Below are positions 36,967-46,270 of a DNA stretch of 64,000 bases, in pieces (position 1 is the stretch's first letter; every line of letters begins with the position of its first letter). The notes beneath the pieces are model-generated. The model was not told the DNA's origin, searched no databases, and worked only from the letters and a program-made list of their open reading frames with translations. Source of the DNA: Balanoglossus misakiensis (Eukaryota; Hemichordata). The position numbers and the translations under genes are program-made. The stretch covers positions 1,674,001 to 1,738,000 of the forward strand of contig CM082580.2 in the NCBI GenBank assembly GCA_040954595.2. Reading direction: 5' to 3'.

Positions 36967-37690
36967 TTAAATGTCATCACAGTCACCATCATTGGAATCA
37001 CAATCACCATTCTTTGAATAATCAGTTTGTTTTTCTTCCGTCCAGTTATATTCATCAGTCAGTTCGTCAAAGTCAGAATCAGTCTCGTAAATATTTCCCT
37101 CTTCTTCTCTTAAAATGTCAAATTCATGTGACTCCTGTAAAATTGCATCAATGCTATTTTCCATATTATGATGTTCAGTATCAGTGATTGGTGATGGTGA
37201 TTCTAATAGTGGTGACTTATCTGTATATTTTGGGCATACCCCATACTTTTTCGATGTGGTACAGAATCCAGGATTCCCATTATGTGGATTACTGCAGTCA
37301 TTACATCGACACGCAGGGCCACAACCATTGTGGGTCTTATAACATTTACAACATCTGCTATTACAAGTTGGCATCTTTTTGCAGCCACACCCTTTTGTTA
37401 GCAACTCCAAATTATTTTTCACTTTTTCTAAATTGGCATCACTGTCCTAAATAATATCAAGTTCGCCGTTGCTTAGTCTGTATCCATAATTATTGAATAA
37501 GGGAAACGTAACATGGCACTGATCGGCCTGGGACCATAACTGAGAGACCCAGCATGATCTTTTCCAGTGCAGTTGTAGGGCTTCAAAGGAAGGGATACAT
37601 TCTTCCTCATACTGGATACGTGGGCAAATTGTTTCTCGTATATATGTAAGCCATTTGATGTGGTTATCTTTAAGACTGTTAGTGACACTG
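36967..37690 (-). pseudogene. Element protein C-terminus: CXC (tesmin/TSO1-like) domain
   Basis: Reading down from about 37,600: SFEALQLHWKRSCWVSQLW, then a segment ending YGYRLSNGELDII, a TAG at 37,447-37,449 where Trp (TGG) would fit before DSDANLEKV, then ELLTKGCGCKK followed by a dense Cys cluster (CNSRCCKCYKTHNGCGPACR, CNDC; about 37,290-37,400). The spacing fits a CXC domain, a zinc-binding DNA-binding module of tesmin, LIN54 and several transposon proteins. An acidic tail (DSDFDELTDEYNW) runs on to 36,967. The TAG is a G-to-A type lesion. I infer that this domain binds the element's own ends; nothing here shows it. Confidence 0.75.
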
Positions 37691-37850
37691 GCTACTTGTC
37701 GATAAAGTTCAAAAGGATGAGATGCATCAAATGCTTGGAAATGTTTCTTAACATAAACACTACCTTTTAAACGTATGAAAGCAAAAATTCCATTCCCTAC
37801 ACTGTCTACTGTTGTGTCTATCAGTGTTCCAGGTATAAGGGTGCCACTAG

Positions 37851-38400
37851 TTATAAATTCAGAGTATTGAAAAAATGTCTTGTAGAAAGATTTCCTTCCG
37901 ATGCCTGCAAAGTATAGTCACAACCTGTGCATATGAACAGTGTTTGAAATATTTTGCCTAAATATTGGAGGGGAATATGTTGCAAATCAGGGTCTAAATT
38001 TAAATCTGATTTGAATTGATTCATGTCTAAATAAGTGAGATTTGATAAATCATTATCAAGTTGTACAAATATCTCCTTTTGAACATGTTGATATAGTACT
38101 GGGAGGAGAACATGATAAGTATCGGTATCAGGGGAGTAAATAACACCTTTCTTGTAAGAGGACTGAACTGCATGAAGGATGCATCTACTGTCAGCTTCTT
38201 CATGACAACTTTTGGCTTCCCACTCAGACACAATTCCATTACTACCAACGAAAAGATTCTTGTCCCTATTTTCTCCATCAAAGCCACCTGCTGTAATGAG
38301 GACCTGATCACCTTGCAGAGCCGGCACAATTATTTTTAAAGATGTGGCTGACAAGAAGTTCACTAGTTTTCTCTTGTTTGGCTTACAATTGATGTATGTT
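37851..38400 (-). pseudogene. Element protein: PIN/FEN-like segment (HEEADSR...SPDTDT)
   Basis: The frame reads LVNFLSATSLK, then QVLITAGG, then WEAKSCHEEADSRCILHA and GVIYSPDTDTYHVLLPVL. The EAD-R followed about 20 residues later by SPDTD has the acidic residues expected of a PIN/FEN-type nuclease fold: HEEADTR and SPDTDVLVL in the versions I recall. The downstream IPLQYLGKIFQTLFICTGCD resembles the later helices with a third acidic site (TGCD). The frame is open for 170 codons, one of the better-preserved parts. Assignment to PIN is by motif only; a profile search would settle it. Confidence 0.65.
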
Positions 38401-39381
38401 TTGAGCTAATATTATTGATTACCTATTTTTTATGCATTTTTTTGTATTTTTCCATGTTATTAGTAAAAAGTCTTCATTTCTGAAAGTGATGGGCTTACTT
38501 CTTTGAAATTTAGCATGAAGCTTCCTAATGGTTGTCTGAGTAACCATAGTTTTGTTCAAATTGTTGCAAAATTTGCATATTTATAATTTTGAGCAATATT
38601 TGCCATTTTTGGTCAATTTATTTTTCTTTAAAACCGCATGCCAGATTGCTTTGCAATTTGGTAGGCATGTTCGTAGGTGTAAGTCAAGTAATATGTTGTA
38701 AAAAATGTGATATTTTCATAAATGTGTTATCGGGGAAACTTTTGCAATTTTTGTCAAAAATTGTTTTCCTGAAACTGTTTGTCATATTGCATAGAACTTT
38801 GGCAGCATGTTCCTTGTAGTGATTGAGGTAAGGTATTGTACAATTTTGTGTTTTTGCCACTTTTGAACAAATATCTTTTGTGAAACTGCTTGTTGATTGC
38901 TTTGAAATTTGTTTTTTCTCTGATTGCTTTGAAATTTGGGATATAATTTCATAACACATACATGTATATGTGCAACTTTTATTCAATTCTGATATCAGAA
39001 ATATTCAATATTTAGCGAGTTTTTATGAAAGTTTCTTTGTTTTTGGTTAGCAAATCTTCTCCTTAACCAATTATCCAGTTGTTTTGAAAGTTACTGTTTA
39101 CAAGGAGTCGTTACCCCCAACTTAGACATGTTTACATAACTTCAATAAGCCAGCTGTCAGAGAGACCATGGGCTATTAAATTTTTAATTACCAGTGGCAG
39201 GTCAGTGTGTGTGTGTGTGTGTGTGTGTGTCTGTCTGTCTGTCTGTTCCAGGGCTGACTGAAAGAAGTTGCTTCTCATATGTGTTTGTACAGACAATTTT
39301 TGGTCAATTTTTGGGCATGTTCCTTGTTAATGTTTTTACATTCCATATTTCTATATCGTAAGATCATATCTGCTTGCAATG
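38401..39381. repeat. Dispersed repeat inserted in the element gene, plus (GT)n
   Basis: Separates the LDEAHEM part from the PIN-like part. 38,580-38,960 carries the reverse of the CAAAGCAATCTGACAAG family seen at 21 and 24-25 kb (CAGATTGCTTTGCAATTTGG here). A (GT)n/(CTGT)n microsatellite is at 39,207-39,246. It is either an inserted repeat or an intron of the element gene. Confidence 0.6.
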
Positions 39382-40095
39382 TCACCTGTAATTTTTATTC
39401 TGGTGTGTCACTGTTTCTACATAATCCTCAAATGGGACCACAGTGTCCTTGACGCTATTTTTCGCTGTGTCATCTGAAAATATATTAGTTAGCTCCCTGG
39501 CGGTATTAAGTGGTGAAAATACATCAGCACCTTCAAGACAATTGATATACAACCTGCAGTTTGACTCATTTATTTTATGTACGCTAACTGAATTATGGGT
39601 TTCATTTTGGAAAGGAAATAACTGATCTTTTAGATTCTTGGCAGCCATAGCTCTATAGGGTAAATAAATTGCTATTCTCTCCATTAACCCACCTGTAGAA
39701 GTATGCAATGCAGCTTTAACATCTTTATTGACACACATTTCATGGGCTTCATCTAGTGCTACATTAACCCAAGTTGAGCCTGACAAATTGCAAACAAAAC
39801 CACCTGCTTTGAAATGTAACAACAGAGAGTTTGGCATCTTCAGAAGGTCAGCGAGATGTCTGGGAATTAACCTCAAGTACAGGGATCGGTCATATGCATG
39901 GAACAGTGGGTTCATTTGTTTCAAAGCCAATATTCGAAGGTTCCAATTTCCTGACCTTATTGCAATGTACAAAGACATGTATGCAAACAAATCTTCCTCT
40001 ATAAATCTAACCCAAAATTTGAAAGTTTTGTCTGTATTTGCCCATCTGCACAGTACGTGAAATATCCCATGATTCATTCTGATTTGTACAATCAT
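39382..40095 (-). pseudogene. Element protein: NWNLR / LDEAHEM segment
   Basis: A 237-codon open frame. Recognisable blocks in order: FWVRFIEEDLFAYMSLYIAI, RSGNWNLRILALKQMNPLFH, AYDRSLYLRLIPRHLADLL, GGFVCNLSGSTWVNVALDEA followed by HEMCVNKD, and ERIAIYLPYRAMAAKNLKDQ. I recall these blocks from the same large multicopy protein family as the neighbouring segments. The Asp/Glu of ALDEAHE might belong to an RNase H-like or helicase-like active site, but I would not assign it. The open length shows that this part is young. The region 40,100-40,650 between it and the GDWH part has no clear frame and may be an intron or an insertion. Confidence 0.75.
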
Positions 40096-40655
40096 TTACT
40101 CAGTCAAACCAGGCAAAGTTAACATGTGTAGAGAGAATTGTACACCACTAATATAAATTTTGAGATCTTACTTTTAAGGTGAATCTTATTGTCAATTACC
40201 ATTTCAAATGATTTAGAAAATTATGCATTATTGAGAGAGGAGATACGAATTTTATAAAATAATCAAGCAATTGCATAGCCAGCCATACAAAAAAGTTTGG
40301 AGTAAAACAGGGTCACTTGTAAAACCTGTTTAATCAAACAAAAATATATTGATTTTTTCTATTGACAGAACAATGGAAATTTACATGTTAACTTTCAACA
40401 GAGACTGGCCACCTCAGTTAGTCATTGCTTGTTTCCCCTAAAGTGTGACATTTGCAGTACATTGATACTTTGATTTCTATGGCTTTTAAATTTTGATTTT
40501 GAAATTTACATTCTAATTCCTCAACGTACTTTTCCTAGATAAAAATAAATAGATTTATATGTACTTCATATCATTGTTAGTATCTAAAACAGAAAAAGTT
40601 ATTAAATGGGCAACCTTCGATGATACAAATAACGGAGACTTGTGGGTAAAATATC

Positions 40656-40997
40656 GTACTATGTTCTGTCACAAAAAATCTGAAATTCCTCTTGCAAGCC
40701 AGTAAGTTGAGCCTTAAGGTCACCATTAATTTTGTCAATATGATCAGCTTTATCTTCAGTACATTCCAAACATTTTGTGACAGCTTCTAGTAAACATTTT
40801 TGGACTGTTTCTGTATCTAAGGGACAGTGCTGGGTATTATGGGTTTCACCCCTCTGATTCAAAAAGGAATTGACAAGACATCTAAACATACGTTCCCAAA
40901 TTTGTGTTGGGAAGCGATGAGTTAGCTTGAAATTTGTACACTGAACTAGGGTTTCCGAAGTTCCCCCTTTATGATTGAACCCTGCCAGATGTTTTAA
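40656..40997 (-). pseudogene. Element protein: core, downstream half (split by a TTAA element)
   Basis: Starting at the TTAA (40,994-40,997) the frame reads LKHLAGFNHKGGTSETLV, CTNFKLTHRFPTQIWERMF, then a Leu/Lys/Glu-rich stretch ending QEEFQIFCDRT at a TAA. The codon phase at the TTAA continues the DAD of the upstream half (41,798-41,970) exactly once the inserted element and one TTAA are discounted. It is therefore the same gene interrupted by a recent insertion. Confidence 0.8.
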
Positions 40998-41793
40998 GAT
41001 GGGTCCCTAGGATCTTTTTGCTCGTTGCTATGGGCCTTTATAGGACATTACACCCCGATTTGGACTAAGCCGTTTTCAGAGTCTAACAAGGGGCTGGTAA
41101 CTAGTTGAAAATCTGCACGATTGTGAGCGCGCGCCCCCTGACGCCATTGATATGCAAATTAGCTAGGTCAAATTTCAAAAGCCTAAGGCTTTTTATTCCG
41201 TGACCTCAAAAACGAACTTGATACGTATTCATTAGTTGCTTGAACCAGGGAAGATCGTGACGGATTTTGTTTTCGAATATTATCGTTGTATCCTACGATT
41301 TCAGCATACCCGTACCACATCTGAAAAAGTCATCGATTTTGGGTGTTTTTGGACGCACTCTTCCACCGGTATCGCTTCTTAGCACGACGAAAACAGAAAA
41401 AAACGATCCGTCACACTGTGCGGAAGTACGTTCTCAACAAGCAGGTCAAATTTGACTGGCGTACGTGGCCTATGAAAAAAGCCTTAGGGATTTTCGTGAA
41501 CGGTACAAAATCTCTGTGTACAAAACATTGGATTTTTAGCGTTCGATCCAGTTACTGTGGTTACAGGACGCGCACGCTATCGCTGACCGCTGCTTTGCCG
41601 TATTAGCGTGGCGGCCTATGGCCGGGCGGTAGCTGCCGTAAACATACTCGGACATGGGGTGTGCACACAATCGTGCAGATTTTCAACTAGTTACCAGCCC
41701 CTTGTTAGACTCTGAAAACGGCTTAGTCCAAATCGGGGTGTAATGTCCTATAAAGGCCCATAGCAACGAGCAAAAAGATCCCAGGGACCCATC
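40998..41793. mobile_element. 796-bp TTAA-flanked element with 128-bp inverted repeats
   Basis: Flanked on both sides by TTAA (40,994-40,997 and 41,794-41,797). The left 128 bp (40,998-41,125, starting GATGGGTCCCTAGGATC) and right 128 bp (41,666-41,793) are inverted copies that differ at one position by my reading, so the insertion is young. The 540-bp interior is GC- and CpG-richer than its surroundings and has an 87-codon frame without recognisable content. A TTAA duplication is characteristic of piggyBac and Kolobok transposons; the ends do not clearly identify either. Confidence 0.93.
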
Positions 41794-41797
41794 TTAA

Positions 41798-42320
41798 GTC
41801 AGCATCCCAGAATATTTTCATGATGACTGGTTGGTAATTTTTTAGAGTATGCCAGTCTCCGATAAAAGGCTGCAACCAGTCTAAATCTGCACCATACATG
41901 TCTTTTAACTTTATCAGGTGATGGAAAGTTTTCCCATCACCAACCACAACCAGGTATTTTATTCTTACACCAACTCTGAATGTAACATATACAGCTTATT
42001 GATAATGTTATGGACAGTTTCAATAGAGTCTGCGTGTTCACTTGATATGCCCAAATAAATGACATTTGAGCATTCACTGTCATTACTGTTAGCAGTTGTT
42101 GCTAATGTTGATTTAAAATCCCCAAATACTGTTTCTATATCAGCTCTGTGCATTGTATTTTTTGTAGAGCAAAAATGAATGCGTCAGAAAACAGTTCTGA
42201 CCAAGCAATGGCTTCTTCTTGTTTAATGTCAAAATCTGACAGCGAAATTGATGACTGTGGTTGATGTTGTCTCAGTAGAGGTGGTTTAATTAAATACAAC
42301 ATCATCATGAACAGTATCAT
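41798..42320 (-). pseudogene. Element protein: core, upstream half (GDG...GDWH)
   Basis: Pieces in three frames. Nearest the LINE is PQSSISLSDFDIKQEEAIAW and SDAFIFALQKI (42,135-42,300). Next comes HRADIETVFGDFKSTL to about 41,965. Then, to 41,798, KYLVVVGDGKTFHHLIKLKD, MYGADLDWLQPFIGDWHTLK and NYQPVIMKIFWDADL. The GDG and GDWH Asp residues are candidates for metal-binding catalytic residues of a DDE-type (RNase H-fold) transposase, and the LKNYQ / DA-LK context resembles the DUF6589-type proteins I remember. Both assignments are inferred. At least two frameshifts lie near 42,140 and 41,960. Confidence 0.7.
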
Positions 42321-44038
42321 ATGATAAACCTGGGGGTTTTATGTGGGAGCAACAGCCTATAAAATCCCTTGGGGTTTTCTTTGGATACGATCGACTGAAA
42401 TGTCTACTTTTGAAATGGGAAAAGAAAATTGAAAGGCTTAAAAGCGTGCTCAACATCTGGTCACGACGTAAGCTGAGCCTTTATGGCAAAATTACGGTTT
42501 TAAAGTCTTTGGCACTGCCCACAATTTACTACCTTATGCTTAATCTTGGTGCTTTTGAAACGTGGCTCACGAATATCAACCGTCTTATTTTCAAATTTCT
42601 GTGGAATGACAAGCCAGACAAAATCAAAAGGCTCACACTCATTGCCCCTTATGATTGCGGGGGACTAAACATGCCTGACATTTTTGCCATCCATGACGCC
42701 TTTTGTTCATCATGGGTTCGTAGATTATGTGACAATTCCTCTGCCAAATGGAAGGCCTTGCCACTGCATTGGCTCGGGCACTATGGTCCAGATTTTCTTA
42801 TTTTTCATTTCAATTTTAGCAACATTTCCTGTTTCCCATTTCTCGAGAGAATTCCCTTTTTCTATAAACAAGTAATTTCAGCTTGGCATAGTGCAAAAGG
42901 TGGTTGCGTCACTTTCTCCAAACTCAGTAATTTAGATGTGCGTAATCAAATTATCTGGGGTAATGTCAACATTTCAGATAATGGTAAGACTCTTTTTTTC
43001 CCTGGTTGGATTCACTCAAATATTATCTATGTCCAGGACATTGTCGATACCAACGGCGATTTTCTTCCACCTACACTGTTGTTACAAAAACTCGAGAATA
43101 AGTCAAATTGGATAGTTGAATGGATTAAGTTGCGGAATCTTATTCCCAGAGAATGGAAGTCTGTGTTGAAAGGTACTCAGTTGCATCAGATGCGTAGAGA
43201 AAAGAATTTTCTTCATGTCAATGGAAAAGTTTTTGTTTTACCTAATGATCTGTCTCGCCTTACTTCAAAATTTTTTACAGTATTTTTGTGCAAAATCGTT
43301 TTATTCGTCCATATTGTGAAAATACATGGAATCGTCGTTTGACCATGACTACTCCACTACAGTGGAGAACTATATGGGTTAACCAAACGACTGGATTGTG
43401 TTGTGATAGGAAACTTGCTGAATTTAACTTTAAGATTATGCATAACATTTTGCCATGTGGCATCAATCTTTTAAGATGGAAAATTAGTAAAAATGATCTA
43501 TGTTGTCTTTGAAATGTAACTGATTCTTATGAGCATCTATTTTTAAAATGTCAACGTTTAGGGGATTTTTGGCAGCGTTTATCTGCTTTGCTCAGCAAAC
43601 TTGGCATATGTCATGAGGTCGACTTAGAAACTATTATTCTTGGTTACAAAACTATGTACAGTCATCCTCTTTATAGATTTGTAAACATTGTCATTACTAT
43701 TGCAAAGTATTGTGTATTCGCTTCATGGGTCCATTTACAACATGATATTAACAGCATTAGAGCAAAAATCAATTTCGATATATTTTACAGATATCTACAA
43801 TTTATGCACCAAATACTCAAAAGGAATAATAATCTAGATTTCACCCATTATTGGAAGAAAATCCTTGCTTCCGTCTGAGATGTAATTATTTTGTTAAACA
43901 AATGTACCTGGTGAATCTCTTTTTATATAGTATTATTTTTTATTTATTTATTTATTTATTTATTTATTTCATCAAAACACGATTTATCTTTATGATACAT
44001 GTAAGATTAAATGAATGGAAATAAAAAAAAAAAAAAAA
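42321..44038 (+). mobile_element. 5'-truncated LINE insertion with poly(A) and 14-bp target duplication
   Basis: Flanked by identical ATGAACAGTATCAT (42,307-42,320 and 44,039-44,052). The inserted DNA ends in about 16 A residues and holds the C-terminal part of a LINE reverse transcriptase on the plus strand, so this is a textbook target-primed insertion, truncated at its 5' end. It breaks the 11-kb element's gene just downstream of the OTU segment. A (TTTA)n run at 43,940-43,970 precedes the tail. Confidence 0.95.
42341..43878 (+). pseudogene. LINE ORF2 C-terminal fragment (L1/Tx1-like)
   Basis: The first frame (42,341-43,342) has LGVFFGYDRLKCLLLKWEKK, LNIWSRRKLSLYGKITVLKS, LALPTIYYLM, FKFLWNDKPDKIKRLTLIAP and YDCGGLNMPDI, the thumb and post-RT region typical of L1/Tx1-type elements. 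Frames at 43,288-43,512 and 43,588-43,878 continue it: GINLLRWKISKNDLCCLC-type zinc-knuckle sequence with a stop replacing Cys near 43,512, then HLFLKCQRLGDFW near 43,530. The catalytic palm lies upstream of the truncation, so no activity is possible. The two frameshifts and one stop are few, suggesting moderate age. Confidence 0.9.
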
Positions 44039-44052
44039 ATGAACAGTATCAT

Positions 44053-44933
44053 TGAATTTTTTCTCCGTAAATGTACAGGCTTTACTCACAGGTGCACTCA
44101 AACCTGTACCAGTATTTTTTGAGATAGATCTGTCAACCATGATTTTAGTATTATTTCCACAAGGAAAATTGGCCAAAATTTTATTCATTTCAGAGTCTAC
44201 TGTATTTTGTGAACAAAAGCCACTGTTTAATTCCTGACACCGTTCAAATGAATTCTTTGCATTTTCACTCACCAGACTATCTTTTCTTTTAATTAACTGC
44301 CTGTTAAGAAGCAAATCATAATGGCCTGGTTGACCTGGCCTGTCTGGTGTGTACAAGAGACAGACAGGCTCAGTCTTGGAGAACACATCACCATCACCTC
44401 TTGCAAATATATCATTCTGCTTGGTGTATATATGTCCTTCAAAGTATATATGATTGGCACGCATTATGTCTACTGTATCTGCTCTTAACTTGTCTGTGAA
44501 TATTTTCTCTCGGTCAGCTAAAATTGGGTCAGAAGGGAGTCCATTAAGTAGACGATCACAATTTCGTAATGCAAAATCATTTCTCACAGAGATGCTCCTG
44601 AAAAAGCACCTTCCATCACCATAAATGTTGATTAGCTGAAAATCTTTGACAGTTGAATGTTTGTCATGACTGCCAAAAACAATATCATCAATACTGTTCA
44701 GAATTGACTTTGATTTTGGTTGGACCATTCGATAAGAAGTACCGTGGAAACCTCTGTCCTTTGGATCAGCTCTAACAGCTGCATATTTAGCTGATTTATC
44801 AATATTGTCAATGGAAGTTAAACAAAATGCATTATTTGCAATATTTTCCTCTGTGAAATCAGCTGATGTTCTTTTGTTGATCACTCCCAACATGTATCTA
44901 TGCAATGTATCTCCAGAACAAATAATACCAAAT
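44053..44933 (-). pseudogene. Element protein: HGTS segment and OTU-type cysteine protease domain
   Basis: From about 44,905 the frame reads HRYMLGVINKRTSADFTEEN, then SIDNIDKSAKYAAV and GFHGTSYRMVQPKSKS, then an OTU domain: INIYGDGRCFFRSIS with the catalytic Asp-Gly-x-Cys (Cys at residue 100 of the frame) and, 95 residues later, GHYDLLLNR carrying the catalytic His. The spacing fits OTU deubiquitinases. The frame stays open for about 280 codons up to the LINE insertion point, so the protease part is intact at codon level here, although the whole protein is not. In a transposon such a domain might process the large polyprotein or counter ubiquitin-dependent host responses; both ideas are inference. 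Confidence 0.85.
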
Positions 44934-45788
44934 CAATTTAGAATTTTCACTAGAGTAGATGACTTACTATAACCTTCAACAATGTCAGCCAGGTAAGTAT
45001 GCAATGGGTAAGTACAATGATCAGAACAAATGAACAATAGCATACACACAAAAGAAACGCCTGAGGAATCATGCTCTACTCTCCATAGAGTGCCGGTCAT
45101 AAAATCCATAGTTGTGTTTATTCCATACAAAGTTGGAGCTTTTTAATTTATTGCGTTCACTGTTGTTCAACGTTAAATATACAACAGTGTTCCATAACAT
45201 AGGGTCAACCTCACTGACAATATATTCAACATCAAGTGTACTCAGATCAACATTGTTTGTTTTGCAGTAATTACTGAATTCTTGAGATTGCTGATAAATG
45301 CTGGCATTTAATTTCACAGCCACCAAATCAAGCATTTTGAAAAAGTCAACGTCAACTTTACTCAAGTCTCTTACTTGCTTTTCAAGCCTCTCTATCTGTT
45401 TCTCAGCTTGCACAACATACTGAGGATGTTCGACAAGTGCATTTTGGAGGGCAATAGTGAGATCTGAACCTGTTCGGTACAAAAAGGTGGAGAACTTTCT
45501 ACTCACTTTTGATACAACAGAAAGGTGAATTGGAAAATACACACATAGCAATTCCCGAATAAGCCAGCTATTAGGTTTTCTGTGGAATTCCACTCGTTGT
45601 AACTTGACATTGGGTCGCAAAGTCTGATATTCATTGTCTAAACAATCATTGAAATATTGCCTGACATCAAACAATAGAATGGCATGTTTTCTGAGGAGCA
45701 CTTCTCCTAAAAAGACAACAGTTTTCCAGCATGCAAAATTCACCAAGTCGTCGTCACAGCTGCATCCTTTATTGTAGCATTGTGACAT
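44934..45788 (-). pseudogene. Element protein: N-proximal segment
   Basis: A 239-codon frame (45,069-45,788) with MSQCYNKGCSCDDDLVNFAC, KPNSWLIRELLCVYFPIHLS and VVSKVSRKFSTFLYRTGSDL, then a Glu/Leu/Lys-rich helix (QAEKQIERLEKQVRDLSK). At about 45,100 it shifts into the next frame, which continues with FICSDHCTYPLHTYLADIVE and SSTLVKILN to join the OTU segment. The blocks fit one colinear protein with a frameshift. The function of this region is unknown. The CSC and nearby Cys might be part of the upstream zinc site. Confidence 0.7.
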
Positions 45789-46039
45789 ATTTTTTTAATT
45801 TCTTCAGCAAGTGCTATATCACTCGACATAATTAAGCCTTGTTGAATACTACACCTGGCTTTTTCCGCTAAAGCAACAAATGTTTTATAACATTTCAAAC
45901 AAATCAGGCTGTCTTGAGTAAGGGCAAATGGTGTGTTAGTTTGTTGGTGAAATGTTTGCACCATTTCAAAATCAGGGATTTTAAACAAATTGTTTGCCCG
46001 TGATAAGCACGAAGTACACAAGGGATGGCTTTTTCTCAT
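45740..46039 (-). pseudogene. Element protein: N-terminus with paired Cys motifs
   Basis: A 99-codon frame beginning MRKSHPLCTSCLSRANNLF and containing SLICLKCYKTFVALAEKARC. Two C-x2-C pairs about 40 residues apart suggest a zinc-binding module like those at the N-termini of many transposases. At an A7 tract near 45,805 the protein frame moves into the 45,069-45,788 frame, a homopolymer frameshift (mutation or sequencing error). The ATG at 46,037-46,039 is the first plausible start; an upstream frame (to 46,241) is open but not recognisable. Confidence 0.65.
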
Positions 46040-46230
46040 AGCAAGGATGTAGTGACGTTGACACAGTGGAAATGATGAAACATCCTTTAAAACCTGAGTT
46101 GTCTATACTCAATTTTGTACACAGTCCTCCTCGCCTGAAATCAGCTCTATAATGTCGCGTAAAAAATGGCCTATTTTGCGACCCTTCAGCGGGGCCCACT
46201 CTAACAGCTACATGGTTTGAAGTACTTTCC

Positions 46231-46270
46231 CTCATTAACATATGTTAATGAGTACCGTGCGATCTGACTG
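46231..46270 (-). repeat. Right terminal inverted repeat with adjoining palindrome
   Basis: The complement reads CAGTCAGATCGCACGGTACT, then CATTAACATATG. Positions 46,231-46,252 form a perfect 22-bp palindrome centred on CATATG. The left end lacks the second half of this palindrome. TACA follows at 46,271-46,274. Confidence 0.88.

Larger units (their letters stand above)
35291..46270 (-). mobile_element. ~11-kb TIR element encoding an OTU / GDWH / PIN-like / CXC protein
   Basis: Ends: 35,291 reads inward CAGTCAGATCGCACGGT..., and the complement from 46,270 reads the same 17 bases, with 29 of 32 positions matching through CATATG. Both ends are directly flanked by TACA (35,287-35,290 and 46,271-46,274), a 4-bp target duplication. 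On the minus strand, in order, lie fragments of one long protein: Cys-pair N-terminus, a HGTS/OTU segment, a GDG...GDWH core, NWNLR...LDEAHEM, a HEEADSR...SPDTDT PIN-like domain and a CXC domain. I remember this domain order from large uncharacterised, multicopy proteins of cnidarians, molluscs and lancelets, but cannot verify it here. This copy is inactive: it has frameshifts, stops and three inserted elements. Its superfamily is not assigned. Confidence 0.85.

Noticed and set aside
41343-41606. 87-codon frame inside the TTAA element
   Set aside because: No recognisable domain; probably a by-product of the GC-richer interior.
40998-41793. Calling the TTAA element piggyBac
   Set aside because: The TTAA duplication alone does not separate piggyBac from Kolobok, and no transposase is present.
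35291-46270. Assigning the 11-kb element to KDZ/Zisupton, Ginger or Sola1
   Set aside because: The CXC domain recalls KDZ and the 4-bp duplication recalls Ginger and Sola1, but the motif order and end sequence do not clearly match any of them from memory.
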